From an uncultured Tateyamaria sp. (GTDB taxonomy: Bacteria; Pseudomonadota; Alphaproteobacteria; Rhodobacterales; Rhodobacteraceae): a stretch of DNA of 64,000 bases. Positions 56,680-64,000 of this stretch are shown piece by piece. The DNA lies in assembly GCF_947503705.1 (NCBI RefSeq), contig NZ_CANNES010000009.1:83581-147580 (forward strand), written 5' to 3'. The first letter of the stretch is position 1. The number at the start of each line of letters is the position of its first letter. The notes beneath the pieces were generated by a model. It worked only from the letters and a program-made list of their open reading frames with translations, did no database searches and was not told the DNA's origin. A program made the translations under genes and the position numbers.

Positions 56680-57261
56680 TTGGAAACAGTAATTGGCATT
56701 CTGTTTGCAGGTATTTTGCTTCTATTGGCCGGCAAACTATTTGGCGGTGGCCAATCCAAAAAAGACGTACATCCCACACCCCGCCAGCACCAGGCAAATT
56801 CAAAGAAGCAGGCACCAAGCACAACAGAGCGGCAAAAACCCGCACGACCACGCCCAATTACATCCGGGGTTGAACATGCGCCACCGCCAGACATTCCGGC
56901 GTCCCGCCAACTTAACGGCAAAGCCTATGTCATTGATGGTGACACGATCGTCGTCCAAAAGATCAAGGTACGCTTGGCCGGCATCGATGCGCCTGAATTG
57001 AACCAGCCTTGGGGTCAGAAATCTAAATGGGAAATGGTCAAAATTTGTAAAGGTCAAGCGATCCGCGTCGAGCTGACCGGTGAGACGTCCTATGATCGGC
57101 TGGTTGGAACATGTTATCTGCCGGATGACCGGGACATAGGCGCTGAAATTATTAAGGCCGGTTTGGCGTTGGACGGCGGACATTTCTCAAAGGGCAAATA
57201 TCGCCACCTCGAGCCCGCCGGAATACGCAAGAAACTCAGACATTATCGTCGTTGGAACTAG
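56680..57261 (+). CDS. Membrane-anchored thermonuclease (SNase) family protein
   Basis: A 193-residue protein. An N-terminal signal-anchor (VIGILFAGILLLLAGKLF, residues 4-21) is followed by a Gln/Lys/Pro-rich linker (22-75) and an SNase domain: YVIDGDTIVVQKIKVRLAGIDAPEL, then TSYDRLVGTCYLPDDRDIGAEIIKAGLAL and GKYRHL. The expected Arg/Glu/Arg catalytic set appears as R in VRLAGID, E in APEL and R in YDRLVG. It would degrade nucleic acid in the periplasm. Start is TTG 56680, with GAGAG just upstream. Ends beside the terminator at 57266. Confidence 0.8.
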   Translation: METVIGILFAGILLLLAGKLFGGGQSKKDVHPTPRQHQANSKKQAPSTTERQKPARPRPITSGVEHAPPPDIPASRQLNGKAYVIDGDTIVVQKIKVRLAGIDAPELNQPWGQKSKWEMVKICKGQAIRVELTGETSYDRLVGTCYLPDDRDIGAEIIKAGLALDGGHFSKGKYRHLEPAGIRKKLRHYRRWN

Positions 57262-57265
57262 AAAA

Positions 57266-57289
57266 CCCCCGACGCATCCACGCCGGGGG
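57266..57289 (-). terminator. Terminator after rplP
   Basis: On the minus strand, CCCCCG/CGGGGG arms (57266-57271, 57284-57289) are followed by TTTTC. It lies beyond the palindromic element after rplP and ends the rplB-rplP transcript. Confidence 0.7.
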
Positions 57290-57301
57290 CTCTCAATTTC
57301 G

Positions 57302-57325
57302 CCGTAGGGCGGGGTTCACCCCGCC
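57302..57325 (-). repeat. Palindromic intergenic element, copy 4 (after rplP)
   Basis: A 24-nt element, CCGTAGGGCGG ... CCGCC on the plus strand, differing by one base from the copy at 48722 and identical to that at 61373. It ends 5 nt beyond the rplP stop. Confidence 0.8.
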
Positions 57326-57330
57326 ACCAC

Positions 57331-57744
57331 TTACCAGTCCTCGCGGACCACGACGCGTGTCTTGATCGGCAGCTTCATCGCCGCTAGGCGCAGGGCCTCG
57401 CGGGCGATGTCGTCGCCGACGCCGTCGATCTCGAACATCACGCGGCCGGGTTTGACCTTACAGGCCCACCGATCCACAGACCCCTTACCTTTACCCATAC
57501 GAACTTCGATAGGTTTGGCGGTCACAGGCACATCGGGGAAAATCCGGATCCAGACCCGGCCCTGACGTTTCATGTGACGGGTCATGGCACGACGTGCCGC
57601 TTCGATCTGACGGGCGGTGACCCGCTCAGGTTCCAGAGCTTTCAGGCCGAAGGTGCCAAAGTTCAGGTCAGACCCGCCCTTTGCCTTGCCCTTGATCGAG
57701 CCCTTAAACTGCTTACGGAATTTGGTACGCTTTGGTTGAAGCAT
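57331..57744 (-). CDS. rplP: 50S ribosomal protein L16
   Basis: A 137-residue L16: [39 protein letters not shown] and WVRIFPD-like [28 protein letters not shown]. It normally precedes rpmC; here a 4.3-kb block separates them. Confidence 0.97.
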   Translation of the reverse strand: MLQPKRTKFRKQFKGSIKGKAKGGSDLNFGTFGLKALEPERVTARQIEAARRAMTRHMKRQGRVWIRIFPDVPVTAKPIEVRMGKGKGSVDRWACKVKPGRVMFEIDGVGDDIAREALRLAAMKLPIKTRVVVREDW

Positions 57745-57759
57745 CTAAATGCCCTCCGA

Positions 57760-58467
57760 TTAGCGACGGCCACCAGCGCCACGGGGCGCAGGACCATCCT
57801 GGAGTTCTTGTGCTTTACGGTCACGCGCCTGAGGGTCGTGCTCCATGATTTCACCTTTAAAGATCCAAGTCTTGATCCCGATGATACCATAGGCAGTCGT
57901 TGCCTCGACGTGTGCGTAATCGATGTCGGCCCGCAGGGTGTGGAGAGGCACGCGGCCCTCACGATACCACTCGGTCCGCGCGATCTCGGCACCGCCAAGG
58001 CGGCCCGCGACGTTCACGCGGATGCCCAGGGCACCCATACGCATGGCGTTCTGCACGGCACGCTTCATGGCGCGGCGGAAAGACACCCGGCGCTCCAGCT
58101 GTTGTGCAATGCTTTCACCAACCAAGGCCGCGTCCAGCTCGGGCTTGCGGACCTCAACGATGTTGAGGTGCAGTTCCGAGTCCGTCAGGTTCGCCAGCTT
58201 CTTGCGCAGACCTTCGATGTCTGCACCTTTCTTGCCGATGATGACGCCAGGACGGGCCGTATGGATCGTCACGCGGCACTTCTTGTGCGGACGCTCGATG
58301 ATCACACGGGCCACGCCGGCCTGATGACACTCTTTCTTGATGAACTCACGGATTTTCAGGTCTTCCAGCAGAAGATCACCGTAATCCTTGGTGTCGGCAT
58401 ACCAGCGGCTGTCCCAGGTGCGGTTCACCTGCAGGCGCATGCCAATCGGATTGACTTTGTTACCCAT
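57760..58467 (-). CDS. rpsC: 30S ribosomal protein S3
   Basis: A 235-residue S3: [27 protein letters not shown] region [21 protein letters not shown], and [30 protein letters not shown]. Its start shares one base with the rplV stop. Confidence 0.98.
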   Translation of the reverse strand: MGNKVNPIGMRLQVNRTWDSRWYADTKDYGDLLLEDLKIREFIKKECHQAGVARVIIERPHKKCRVTIHTARPGVIIGKKGADIEGLRKKLANLTDSELHLNIVEVRKPELDAALVGESIAQQLERRVSFRRAMKRAVQNAMRMGALGIRVNVAGRLGGAEIARTEWYREGRVPLHTLRADIDYAHVEATTAYGIIGIKTWIFKGEIMEHDPQARDRKAQELQDGPAPRGAGGRR

Positions 58468-58847
58468 CAGGCTTGCTCCTCAACTTGACGCACTTTGATC
58501 GTGATTTCCGCGAAGGGCTTCATGATCTTGCCGAACCGACCACGGGCCCGCGGGCGGCCGCGTTTCAGGGTCAGGTTCTTGCCAACCCAGGCTTCGGCAA
58601 CGATCAGCTCGTCCACATCCAGGTTGTGATTGTTTTCCGCGTTGGCGATGGCCGACTGCAGACACTTTTTCACGTCCTGCGCGATGCGCTTCTTGCTGAA
58701 GGTCAGGTCCGTCAGGGCCTTGTCCACCTTCTTGCCACGGATCATGGCGGCAACAAGGTTCAGCTTCTGAGGGGACGTGCGCAGCATACGGGTCTTGGCC
58801 ATAGCTTCATTGTCCGCCACGCGGCGTGGATTCTTATCCTTGCTCAT
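58467..58847 (-). CDS. rplV: 50S ribosomal protein L22
   Basis: A 126-residue L22: [35 protein letters not shown] and [18 protein letters not shown]. Lines the peptide exit tunnel. Overlaps rpsS by 4 nt and rpsC by 1 nt. Confidence 0.97.
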   Translation of the reverse strand: MSKDKNPRRVADNEAMAKTRMLRTSPQKLNLVAAMIRGKKVDKALTDLTFSKKRIAQDVKKCLQSAIANAENNHNLDVDELIVAEAWVGKNLTLKRGRPRARGRFGKIMKPFAEITIKVRQVEEQA

Positions 58848-59122
58848 TTGCGTTTCGCCTTCTTGTCAGCGGCGTGACCGTAATAGGTCCGCGTGGGCGA
58901 ATATTCACCGAACTTCTGGCCGATCATCTCTTCGGACACGTTGACCGGGATATGCTTGTGACCGTTGTACACACCAAAGGTCAGACCCACGAACTGGGGC
59001 AGAATGGTGGACCGACGGGACCAGATCTTGATGACTTCGTTGCGACCGCTTTCGCGCGACGCTTCCGCTTTCTTCAGCACATAGCTGTCGACAAACGGGC
59101 CTTTCCAAACAGAGCGAGACAT
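58844..59122 (-). CDS. rpsS: 30S ribosomal protein S19
   Basis: A 92-residue S19: [47 protein letters not shown] and [21 protein letters not shown]. Directly follows rplB with no gap. Confidence 0.98.
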   Translation of the reverse strand: MSRSVWKGPFVDSYVLKKAEASRESGRNEVIKIWSRRSTILPQFVGLTFGVYNGHKHIPVNVSEEMIGQKFGEYSPTRTYYGHAADKKAKRK

Positions 59123-59965
59123 TTAGCGCCCTTTCTTCTTGGCGTGACGCGAGCGGATGATCAGCTTTTGCGACGCTTTGTTCTTGTTGCGGGTCCGGGC
59201 GCCTTTTGTGGGCTTGCCCCATGGGGAAACCGGGTGACGACCACCGGATGTCCGACCTTCACCACCACCGTGGGGGTGGTCGATCGGGTTCATGACAACA
59301 CCACGAACACTTGGGCGGATGCCCTTGTGACGCATGCGGCCGGCTTTACCGTAGTTCTGGTTCGAGTTGTCGGGGTTGGACACGGCACCAACTGTGGCCA
59401 TGCATTCCTGACGGACCAGGCGCAGTTCGCCCGAAGACAGGCGGATCTGGGCATAGCCACCATCGCGGCCCACGAACTGGGCGTATGTGCCAGCGGCACG
59501 CGCGATCTGACCACCCTTGCCGGGCTTCAACTCGATGTTGTGGATGATGGTCCCGATGGGCATGCCGCTAAAGGGCATGGCGTTGCCGGGCTTGATGTCG
59601 GCCTTTTGGCTGGCGATGATGGTGTCACCGATGGCCAGACGCTGGGGGGCCAGGACATAGGCCTGCTCGCCATCTTCGTACTTGACGAGGGCGATGAACG
59701 CGGTCCGGTTGGGGTCATATTCGATGCGTTCGACGGTTGCCGCCACATCCATTTTGTTCCGCTTGAAATCGACGATCCGATAGAGGCGTTTCGCGCCCCC
59801 GCCTGTGCGGCGCATCGTGATCCGTCCGGTATTGTTCCGTCCGCCAGACTTGGTCAAACCCTGTGTAAGGGATTTGACCGGGCGGCCTTTCCAAAGCTCC
59901 GAACGGTCGATCAGTACCAGCCCACGCTGGCCCGGCGTCGTCGGCTTATACGACTTGAGTGCCAT
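59123..59965 (-). CDS. rplB: 50S ribosomal protein L2
   Basis: A 280-residue L2: [33 protein letters not shown], and the C-terminal [36 protein letters not shown] near the peptidyl-transferase centre. It normally follows rplW immediately; here 1.4 kb of other genes lie between them, so it needs its own promoter. Confidence 0.98.
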   Translation of the reverse strand: MALKSYKPTTPGQRGLVLIDRSELWKGRPVKSLTQGLTKSGGRNNTGRITMRRTGGGAKRLYRIVDFKRNKMDVAATVERIEYDPNRTAFIALVKYEDGEQAYVLAPQRLAIGDTIIASQKADIKPGNAMPFSGMPIGTIIHNIELKPGKGGQIARAAGTYAQFVGRDGGYAQIRLSSGELRLVRQECMATVGAVSNPDNSNQNYGKAGRMRHKGIRPSVRGVVMNPIDHPHGGGEGRTSGGRHPVSPWGKPTKGARTRNKNKASQKLIIRSRHAKKKGR

Positions 59966-60066
59966 GATTGCTGTCTTCCGTTTTGCTATATGTGGCAGGT
60001 TGCCCTGCCGAGGTTATAGGCCCCCGTAGGTGCCCGAAGTTGAATGCTCAAACGAGCAAAGACAAA

Positions 60067-60086
60067 GCCCCGGACGAATCCGGGGC
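60067..60086 (-). terminator. Terminator of the small membrane-protein gene
   Basis: GCCCCGGA (60067-60074) pairs with TCCGGGGC (60079-60086) across a 4-nt loop, followed on the minus strand by TTTGTCTTTG. It probably ends transcription of the leftward RHH-membrane protein pair. Confidence 0.7.
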
Positions 60087-60170
60087 ACTGCCGATGAACG
60101 ACGCGGTATCAAGTGAATGAGCAATTGTCTACGTGTTCGGAGCGTTTGCTGCCGCTTTTTTTGCGATCGC

Positions 60171-60545
60171 TTAAGACTTGTCTCTAAAAACATGTAACAG
60201 GCGATCGAGTCGTAGAACGACAGGTGTGAGAACACGGCCTGCTACCATGAGCGTCGCCATAGTAATAACTCCGTACATCGTTGATGCAACCCAGGTGTTA
60301 GCTGGATTGCCAATTTGCCAAATAGAATAGAAACCGACGACACATACGAAAAAACACAAGACCCAAGCTAAGCTTACTGGCACCACGGGCATCCGTTCAT
60401 GCTCATCAATAGGGTTTTGCCGAGGTATTGATGTTTCTTGCGCCTGCGAAGAGCCTAGCGTCAGCAAAGGATCAGGCTGCGGTTGGATGTCCAACGTAGA
60501 TGAAAAATCCTTAAAGGGCTTGCTTTGGTCGATAGAGAAAATCAT
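60171..60545 (-). CDS. Hypothetical two-helix membrane protein
   Basis: A 124-residue protein. The N-terminal 60 residues are soluble (SSTLDIQPQPDPLLTLGSSQ); two helices follow (VSLAWVLCFFVCVVGFYSIW and YGVITMATLMVAGRVLTP), and the tail is VVLRLDRLLHVFRDKS. ATG 60545 is used; the longer frame overlaps the upstream gene. It lies 41 nt after the ribbon-helix-helix-like gene. No family recognised. Base composition is more AT-rich than the ribosomal genes. Confidence 0.62.
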   Translation of the reverse strand: MIFSIDQSKPFKDFSSTLDIQPQPDPLLTLGSSQAQETSIPRQNPIDEHERMPVVPVSLAWVLCFFVCVVGFYSIWQIGNPANTWVASTMYGVITMATLMVAGRVLTPVVLRLDRLLHVFRDKS

Positions 60546-60586
60546 CTTATTTGGCCCTCCAACGGCAAGGTCGCTAATCCAAACGA

Positions 60587-60856
60587 TTACAAAACTGGAT
60601 ATCTCCGTTCCTTGTTCTCTTTCCAAGCGCCCACGATGAAGCCATCGTCTTTATCTGAGCAAGAGTCAGCTAAGATACCAAGGCCAAACCTCATCACCGC
60701 CGCTTTGGACATTCCTGATCGTTTCATAAGCGCTTCAAGAACGCCGACTTGTGTCCGGGTAAGATCAACGGAAACCCGGGTTATTTTCTCCGGTGCGGGC
60801 GGAAGTGTTTCGGTGGCTGTCGTAATTTCAAGTTTTGGCTCGTGATTCCGTGACAT
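60587..60856 (-). CDS. Small ribbon-helix-helix-like protein
   Basis: An 89-residue protein. A short linker (ATETLPPAPEKI) precedes a segment TRVSVDLTRTQVGVLEALMKRSGMSKAAVMRFGLGIL that fits a strand-helix-helix fold of the RHH DNA-binding type (inferred). ATG 60856 is chosen over an upstream in-frame start. With the membrane protein gene downstream, it may be its regulator, or an antitoxin-like protein; no toxin is evident. Confidence 0.62.
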   Translation of the reverse strand: MSRNHEPKLEITTATETLPPAPEKITRVSVDLTRTQVGVLEALMKRSGMSKAAVMRFGLGILADSCSDKDDGFIVGAWKENKERRYPVL

Positions 60857-60989
60857 GTCTCTCTCCAGCTTTTCAGATATGATCAGCCTAGCGGAAAACT
60901 GAATTCTGTGCAATAATTACTTATTTTTTGATGACATCTTGATTTTTGTGTTTCATCTGTGGCAAGATATCCTCCTATGAGGTAACGCA

Positions 60990-61316
60990 ATGAGCCAAAT
61001 AATAATTAATTTGTCCGGAAGCGCGCAGATTTGGTATGATGATCAAGCATGCTGTAGATGCAAAAAACGTTTCGAAGATGACTTAGAAAGAGCGGTTCGT
61101 CTAGCAATCGACTTGCTAAATATGGCTGAACAGTCTCCGATTCGCGCTCTCAAGACAGCTTATTCTCGCGGACTTTTGGGGCCGAAGAAGCGTCTCTACT
61201 TGCCAATCGCTGAGTTCTCAATGGGCACGATTCGAAACTCAAATGGCTCGACAGAGTCACTAGTATTGACAGAAATACACACCAAACCAAATTGTACTTG
61301 TATGACTATTCATTGA
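60990..61316 (+). CDS. Hypothetical small cysteine-containing protein
   Basis: A 108-residue protein with CCRCKKRF near residue 21 and CTC near the C-terminus (KPNCTCMTIH), which could bind a metal. The middle is helical (LERAVRLAIDLLNMAEQ). ATG 60990 has GAGGTAAC just upstream. Divergent from the RHH-like gene and AT-rich. No family recognised. Confidence 0.6.
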   Translation: MSQIIINLSGSAQIWYDDQACCRCKKRFEDDLERAVRLAIDLLNMAEQSPIRALKTAYSRGLLGPKKRLYLPIAEFSMGTIRNSNGSTESLVLTEIHTKPNCTCMTIH

Positions 61317-61337
61317 CTCAGCGGTTCAATCAAAAAA

Positions 61338-61362
61338 CCCGACCGCTCTCGCAGCCGGGGTT
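61338..61362 (-). terminator. Terminator after rplW
   Basis: On the minus strand an AACCCCGG...CGGGTT-type imperfect hairpin is followed by TTTTTTG. It lies beyond the palindromic element that follows rplW, and ends the tuf-rplW unit. Confidence 0.6.
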
Positions 61363-61372
61363 CTCAATCTCT

Positions 61373-61396
61373 CCGTAGGGCGGGGTTCACCCCGCC
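61373..61396 (-). repeat. Palindromic intergenic element, copy 5 (after rplW)
   Basis: A 24-nt element identical to that at 57302-57325. It ends 6 nt beyond the rplW stop and precedes a terminator, the same arrangement as after rplP and rpmD. Confidence 0.8.
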
Positions 61397-61402
61397 ATCC
61401 GA

Positions 61403-61699
61403 TCAAAGACCGGTCGATACGTCGATCGTGTTGCCTTCTTCAAGCGTCACATACGCCTTTTTGACGTCCTTACGCTTGCCCAACTGACCACGGAAGCGCT
61501 TGACCTTGCCCTTCGTGATCGTCGTGTTCACAGCCTTCACCTTCACACCAAACAGCGCCTCGACGGCCTCTTTGATCATCGGTTTGTTGCTGTCCATCGC
61601 CACTTCGAACACAACCGCGCCGTTCTCGGACGTCATGGTCGCTTTCTCGGTGATGATCGGCTTGCGGATCACGTCGTAATGTTCTGCCTTGGCACTCAT
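61403..61699 (-). CDS. rplW: 50S ribosomal protein L23
   Basis: A 98-residue L23: [15 protein letters not shown] and [43 protein letters not shown]. Located at the exit tunnel. Overlaps rplD by 4 nt. Confidence 0.97.
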   Translation of the reverse strand: MSAKAEHYDVIRKPIITEKATMTSENGAVVFEVAMDSNKPMIKEAVEALFGVKVKAVNTTITKGKVKRFRGQLGKRKDVKKAYVTLEEGNTIDVSTGL

Positions 61700-62313
61700 T
61701 TCAGTCGAGCCTCCAGTGCTTCGATACCCGCCTTCGTGATCACCAGAGTGTCACGCTTGAGGATATCGTATACGTTTGCGCCCATCGACGGCAGGATGTC
61801 CAAACCTTCGATGTTGCGGGCTGCCTTGAGGAAGTCCTCGTTGACCGACGCCCCGTCGATGACCAGCGCACGTTTCCAGCCCAGGTCCTTGACCTGCTTG
61901 GCCAAAGCACCGGTTTTCCCGGATGTGGAGGCATCTTCGATGACGACCAGCTCACCTGCCGCCATTTTGGCGGACAGAGCGTGCTTGAGGCCCAGTTTGC
62001 GGAACTTCTTGGTCAGGTCGTGGCCGTGCGAACGAACAACAGGACCCTTATAGATACCACCACCGCGGAAGATCGGAGCAGAGCGCGCGCCGTGGCGTGC
62101 GCCGCCGGTGCCCTTCTGGCGATAGATCTTCTTGGTCGAGTAGTTCACCTCGGACCGTGTCTTGACTTTGTGCGTACCGGCCTGCGCGTTGTTGCGCTGC
62201 CAGCGGACGACGCGGTGCAGGATGTCGGCGCGGGGCTCCAGACCGAACAGGTCTGCGTCCAGCTCAACCGAACCGGCTTTGCCGCCGTCGAGTTTGATCA
62301 CATCAAGTTTCAT
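61696..62313 (-). CDS. rplD: 50S ribosomal protein L4
   Basis: A 205-residue L4: [42 protein letters not shown] and [22 protein letters not shown]. In enterobacteria L4 also represses its operon; no such site was examined here. Overlaps rplC by 4 nt. Confidence 0.97.
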   Translation of the reverse strand: MKLDVIKLDGGKAGSVELDADLFGLEPRADILHRVVRWQRNNAQAGTHKVKTRSEVNYSTKKIYRQKGTGGARHGARSAPIFRGGGIYKGPVVRSHGHDLTKKFRKLGLKHALSAKMAAGELVVIEDASTSGKTGALAKQVKDLGWKRALVIDGASVNEDFLKAARNIEGLDILPSMGANVYDILKRDTLVITKAGIEALEARLK

Positions 62314-63035
62314 GCTTCACCACCTTCCGCGGGTGCTTCTTCCGCAGGCGCTTCGACAACTGCCGATTTGAGGGCCGCCGGGAATGGCACACCATCGGGC
62401 AGTTTCTTCTTCACGGCGTCTTTGACAGTGACCCAGCCGCCTTTGGAGCCGGGAACAGCGCCCTTGATCATGATCAGGCCGCGATCCGCGTCCGTTTTCA
62501 CAACTTCCAGGTTCTGCGTTGTCACGCGGGCTGCACCCATGTGACCTGCCATTTTCTTGCCTTTAAAGACTTTACCGGGGTCCTGACACTGGCCGGTCGA
62601 ACCGTGCGAACGGTGCGAAATCGACACACCGTGCGAGGCCCGCAGACCGCCAAAGTTGTGGCGTTTCATGGCACCGGCAAAGCCTTTACCAATCGAGGTG
62701 CCGCTGACGTCCACTTTCTGGCCAGCCAGGAAGTGTTCGGCAGAAATTTCCTCACCCACACCGATCAGGTTGTCCTCTGTGACGCGGAACTCGACCAGCT
62801 TGCGCTTGGGCTCAACCTTTTGGGCCGCGAAATGGCCGCGCATGGCTTGGCTCACGCGTTTCACTTTGGCTGTGCCTGCACCAAGGGTCACGGCGGTATA
62901 GCCGTCCTTGTCAGAGGTCCGGTTGCCGACAACCTGCAAGCCGTCCAGCTGAAGAACGGTCACAGGGATCTGCTTGCCGTCTTCCATGAACAGCCGGGTC
63001 ATGCCGACTTTCTTTGCGAGAATTCCAGAGCGCAT
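62310..63035 (-). CDS. rplC: 50S ribosomal protein L3
   Basis: A 241-residue L3: [70 protein letters not shown] 63035, with AGGAGGG 7 nt before, is preferred to TTG 63041. The C-terminus has an Ala/Glu tail ([14 protein letters not shown]). Confidence 0.97.
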   Translation of the reverse strand: MRSGILAKKVGMTRLFMEDGKQIPVTVLQLDGLQVVGNRTSDKDGYTAVTLGAGTAKVKRVSQAMRGHFAAQKVEPKRKLVEFRVTEDNLIGVGEEISAEHFLAGQKVDVSGTSIGKGFAGAMKRHNFGGLRASHGVSISHRSHGSTGQCQDPGKVFKGKKMAGHMGAARVTTQNLEVVKTDADRGLIMIKGAVPGSKGGWVTVKDAVKKKLPDGVPFPAALKSAVVEAPAEEAPAEGGEA

Positions 63036-63050
63036 AATCAATACCCTCCT

Positions 63051-63371
63051 TTACGATTGCAGCTTGATCTCGACGTCCACACCAGCGGCGAGGTCGAGCT
63101 TCATCAGCGCGTCCACAGTCTGGGGGGTCGGATCAACGATGTCGAGCAGACGCTTGTGCGTGCGGATCTCGAACTGGTCACGGGATTTCTTGTCAACGTG
63201 GGGACCACGCAGAACAGTGAACTTTTCGATCTTGTTGGGCAGCGGGATGGGGCCGCGGACCGAAGCACCTGTCCGCTTGGCGGTGTTGACGATCTCTTGT
63301 GTGGACGCGTCCAGCACACGATAGTCAAACGCCTTCAGACGAATGCGAATGTTTTGGCTTTGCATTGCCAT
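63051..63371 (-). CDS. rpsJ: 30S ribosomal protein S10
   Basis: A 106-residue S10 (NusE): [30 protein letters not shown] and [35 protein letters not shown]. Also acts in transcription antitermination. First Met is at 63371; 63365 is also possible. Confidence 0.97.
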   Translation of the reverse strand: MAMQSQNIRIRLKAFDYRVLDASTQEIVNTAKRTGASVRGPIPLPNKIEKFTVLRGPHVDKKSRDQFEIRTHKRLLDIVDPTPQTVDALMKLDLAAGVDVEIKLQS

Positions 63372-63538
63372 GTTATCGTTCCCTTACTCGGGTCTCTTAA
63401 CGGAGAGGAGGAGCGTCGCTCATCGGCGCCCCTCATCGCGTCTGTTTTTTTCTTTCTGCGCGCCGATTGCCACCGCGCAGAAATTTGAAATTTCGGCAGG
63501 CCGCAAACTTTCAAAAGTTTGCGCCCCGCGCGACCGAC

Positions 63539-64000
63539 TTACTCGGTGATTTTCGACACGACGCCGGCGCCGACGGTGCGGCCGCCTTCGCGGATCGCAA
63601 AGCGCAGGCCCTGTTCCATCGCGATCGGCGCGATCAGCTCAACGCCGAACGACACGTTGTCGCCGGGCATGACCATCTCGGTGCCTTCGGCCAGCTGAAC
63701 CGTGCCCGTCACGTCCGTTGTCCGGAAGTAGAACTGGGGACGGTAGTTGGCGAAGAATGGCGTGTGACGGCCACCCTCATCCTTGGTCAGGATGTAGGCT
63801 TCGGCTTCGAACTTGGTGTGGGGCTTGACCGAACCGGGCTTGCACAGAACCTGGCCACGCTCAACCGCCTCACGGTCGATACCGCGCAGCAGGGCGCCGA
63901 TGTTGTCGCCCGCTTCACCGCGATCCAGCAGCTTGCGGAACATTTCAACGCCTGTGCAGGTCGTTTTCTGGGTGTCCTTGATGCCGACAATCTCGATCTC
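63539..64000 (-). CDS. tuf: Elongation factor Tu (3' part only)
   Basis: The C-terminal 153 residues of EF-Tu, running off the right edge; the gene's start lies outside. Domain 2/3 segments are visible: [72 protein letters not shown] and EGLRFA-like [23 protein letters not shown]. Positioned before rpsJ, as in the str operon. Confidence 0.97.
   Translation of the reverse strand, partial: EIEIVGIKDTQKTTCTGVEMFRKLLDRGEAGDNIGALLRGIDREAVERGQVLCKPGSVKPHTKFEAEAYILTKDEGGRHTPFFANYRPQFYFRTTDVTGTVQLAEGTEMVMPGDNVSFGVELIAPIAMEQGLRFAIREGGRTVGAGVVSKITE

Noticed and set aside
1..64000. CRISPR array, prophage or complete insertion sequence
   Set aside because: No regularly spaced repeats, no transposase, integrase or phage structural genes, and no terminal inverted repeats of IS type were seen.

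Overview
The window reads as a chromosomal segment of an alphaproteobacterium of the Rhodobacteraceae (Roseobacter-type). The reasons are the gene order rpmH-rnpA-yidD-ttcA-yidC-MOSC-engB-argB, a bztABCD-like glutamate/aspartate ABC transporter, an ATP12-type F1 chaperone beside a HAD phosphatase, rluC, crcB and rarA, and an rpsJ-to-rplQ ribosomal locus with alphaproteobacterial-type proteins. The genus is not determined. Coding sequence is GC-rich with few gaps. The accessory stretches near 42.3-43.0, 54.5-55.0, 56.5-57.2 and 60.1-61.4 kb look more AT-rich by eye.

Layout. (1) 1-15.2 kb: a carbon-source catabolic locus. It holds a 5'-truncated alpha/beta hydrolase, an FAH-family enzyme and a ketoglutarate-semialdehyde-type dehydrogenase, then a leftward aldo/keto reductase-MaoC pair. 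A long, tightly coupled rightward series follows: acyl-CoA dehydrogenase, SDR, DUF993 protein, TIM-barrel sugar isomerase/epimerase, a complete CUT1-type sugar ABC transporter, a GMC oxidoreductase and a GlcG/HbpS protein. Two matching palindromes (GTAAC-N6-GTTAC) sit in the divergent promoter region, and no regulator gene is in view. (2) 15.4-19.1 kb: tRNA-Arg(ACG), an orphan histidine kinase, and a flavin disulfide reductase paired with a TVP38/TMEM64 membrane protein. (3) 19.3-29.2 kb: the rpmH-argB housekeeping locus, with an EAL-domain protein inserted, then a fatty acid hydroxylase-family protein, a ferredoxin-like protein and a SixA-like phosphatase. (4) 29.2-39.5 kb, leftward: bztABCD, atp12, HAD phosphatase, rluC, crcB, rarA and a Do-type protease.

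(5) 39.6-64.0 kb, leftward: the ribosomal/RNA polymerase super-operon (tuf, rpsJ ... rpoA, rplQ). It is interrupted four times by non-ribosomal genes: between rplB and rplW, rpmC and rplP, rplO and rpmD, and rpsM and adk. Three of these interruptions begin right after a ribosomal gene that is followed, 5-6 nt past its stop codon, by the same 24-bp palindromic element and then a hairpin terminator. Related elements lie between sixA and bztD. The inserted genes include an ammonium transporter, a DsbA-like isomerase, a PQ-loop-like membrane protein, a 2OG-Fe(II)-like protein, a membrane-anchored nuclease, small unknown proteins, and an RTX-type pseudogene broken by a 14-bp tandem duplication, a 1-nt deletion and an amber codon.

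Strongest leads: the catabolic locus, which combines Weimberg-type terminal steps, acyl-CoA chemistry, DUF993 and a sugar transporter under a putative shared operator; the palindromic element tied to the breakpoints of the ribosomal operon; and the multiply broken RTX gene. No CRISPR array, complete mobile element or phage was seen.
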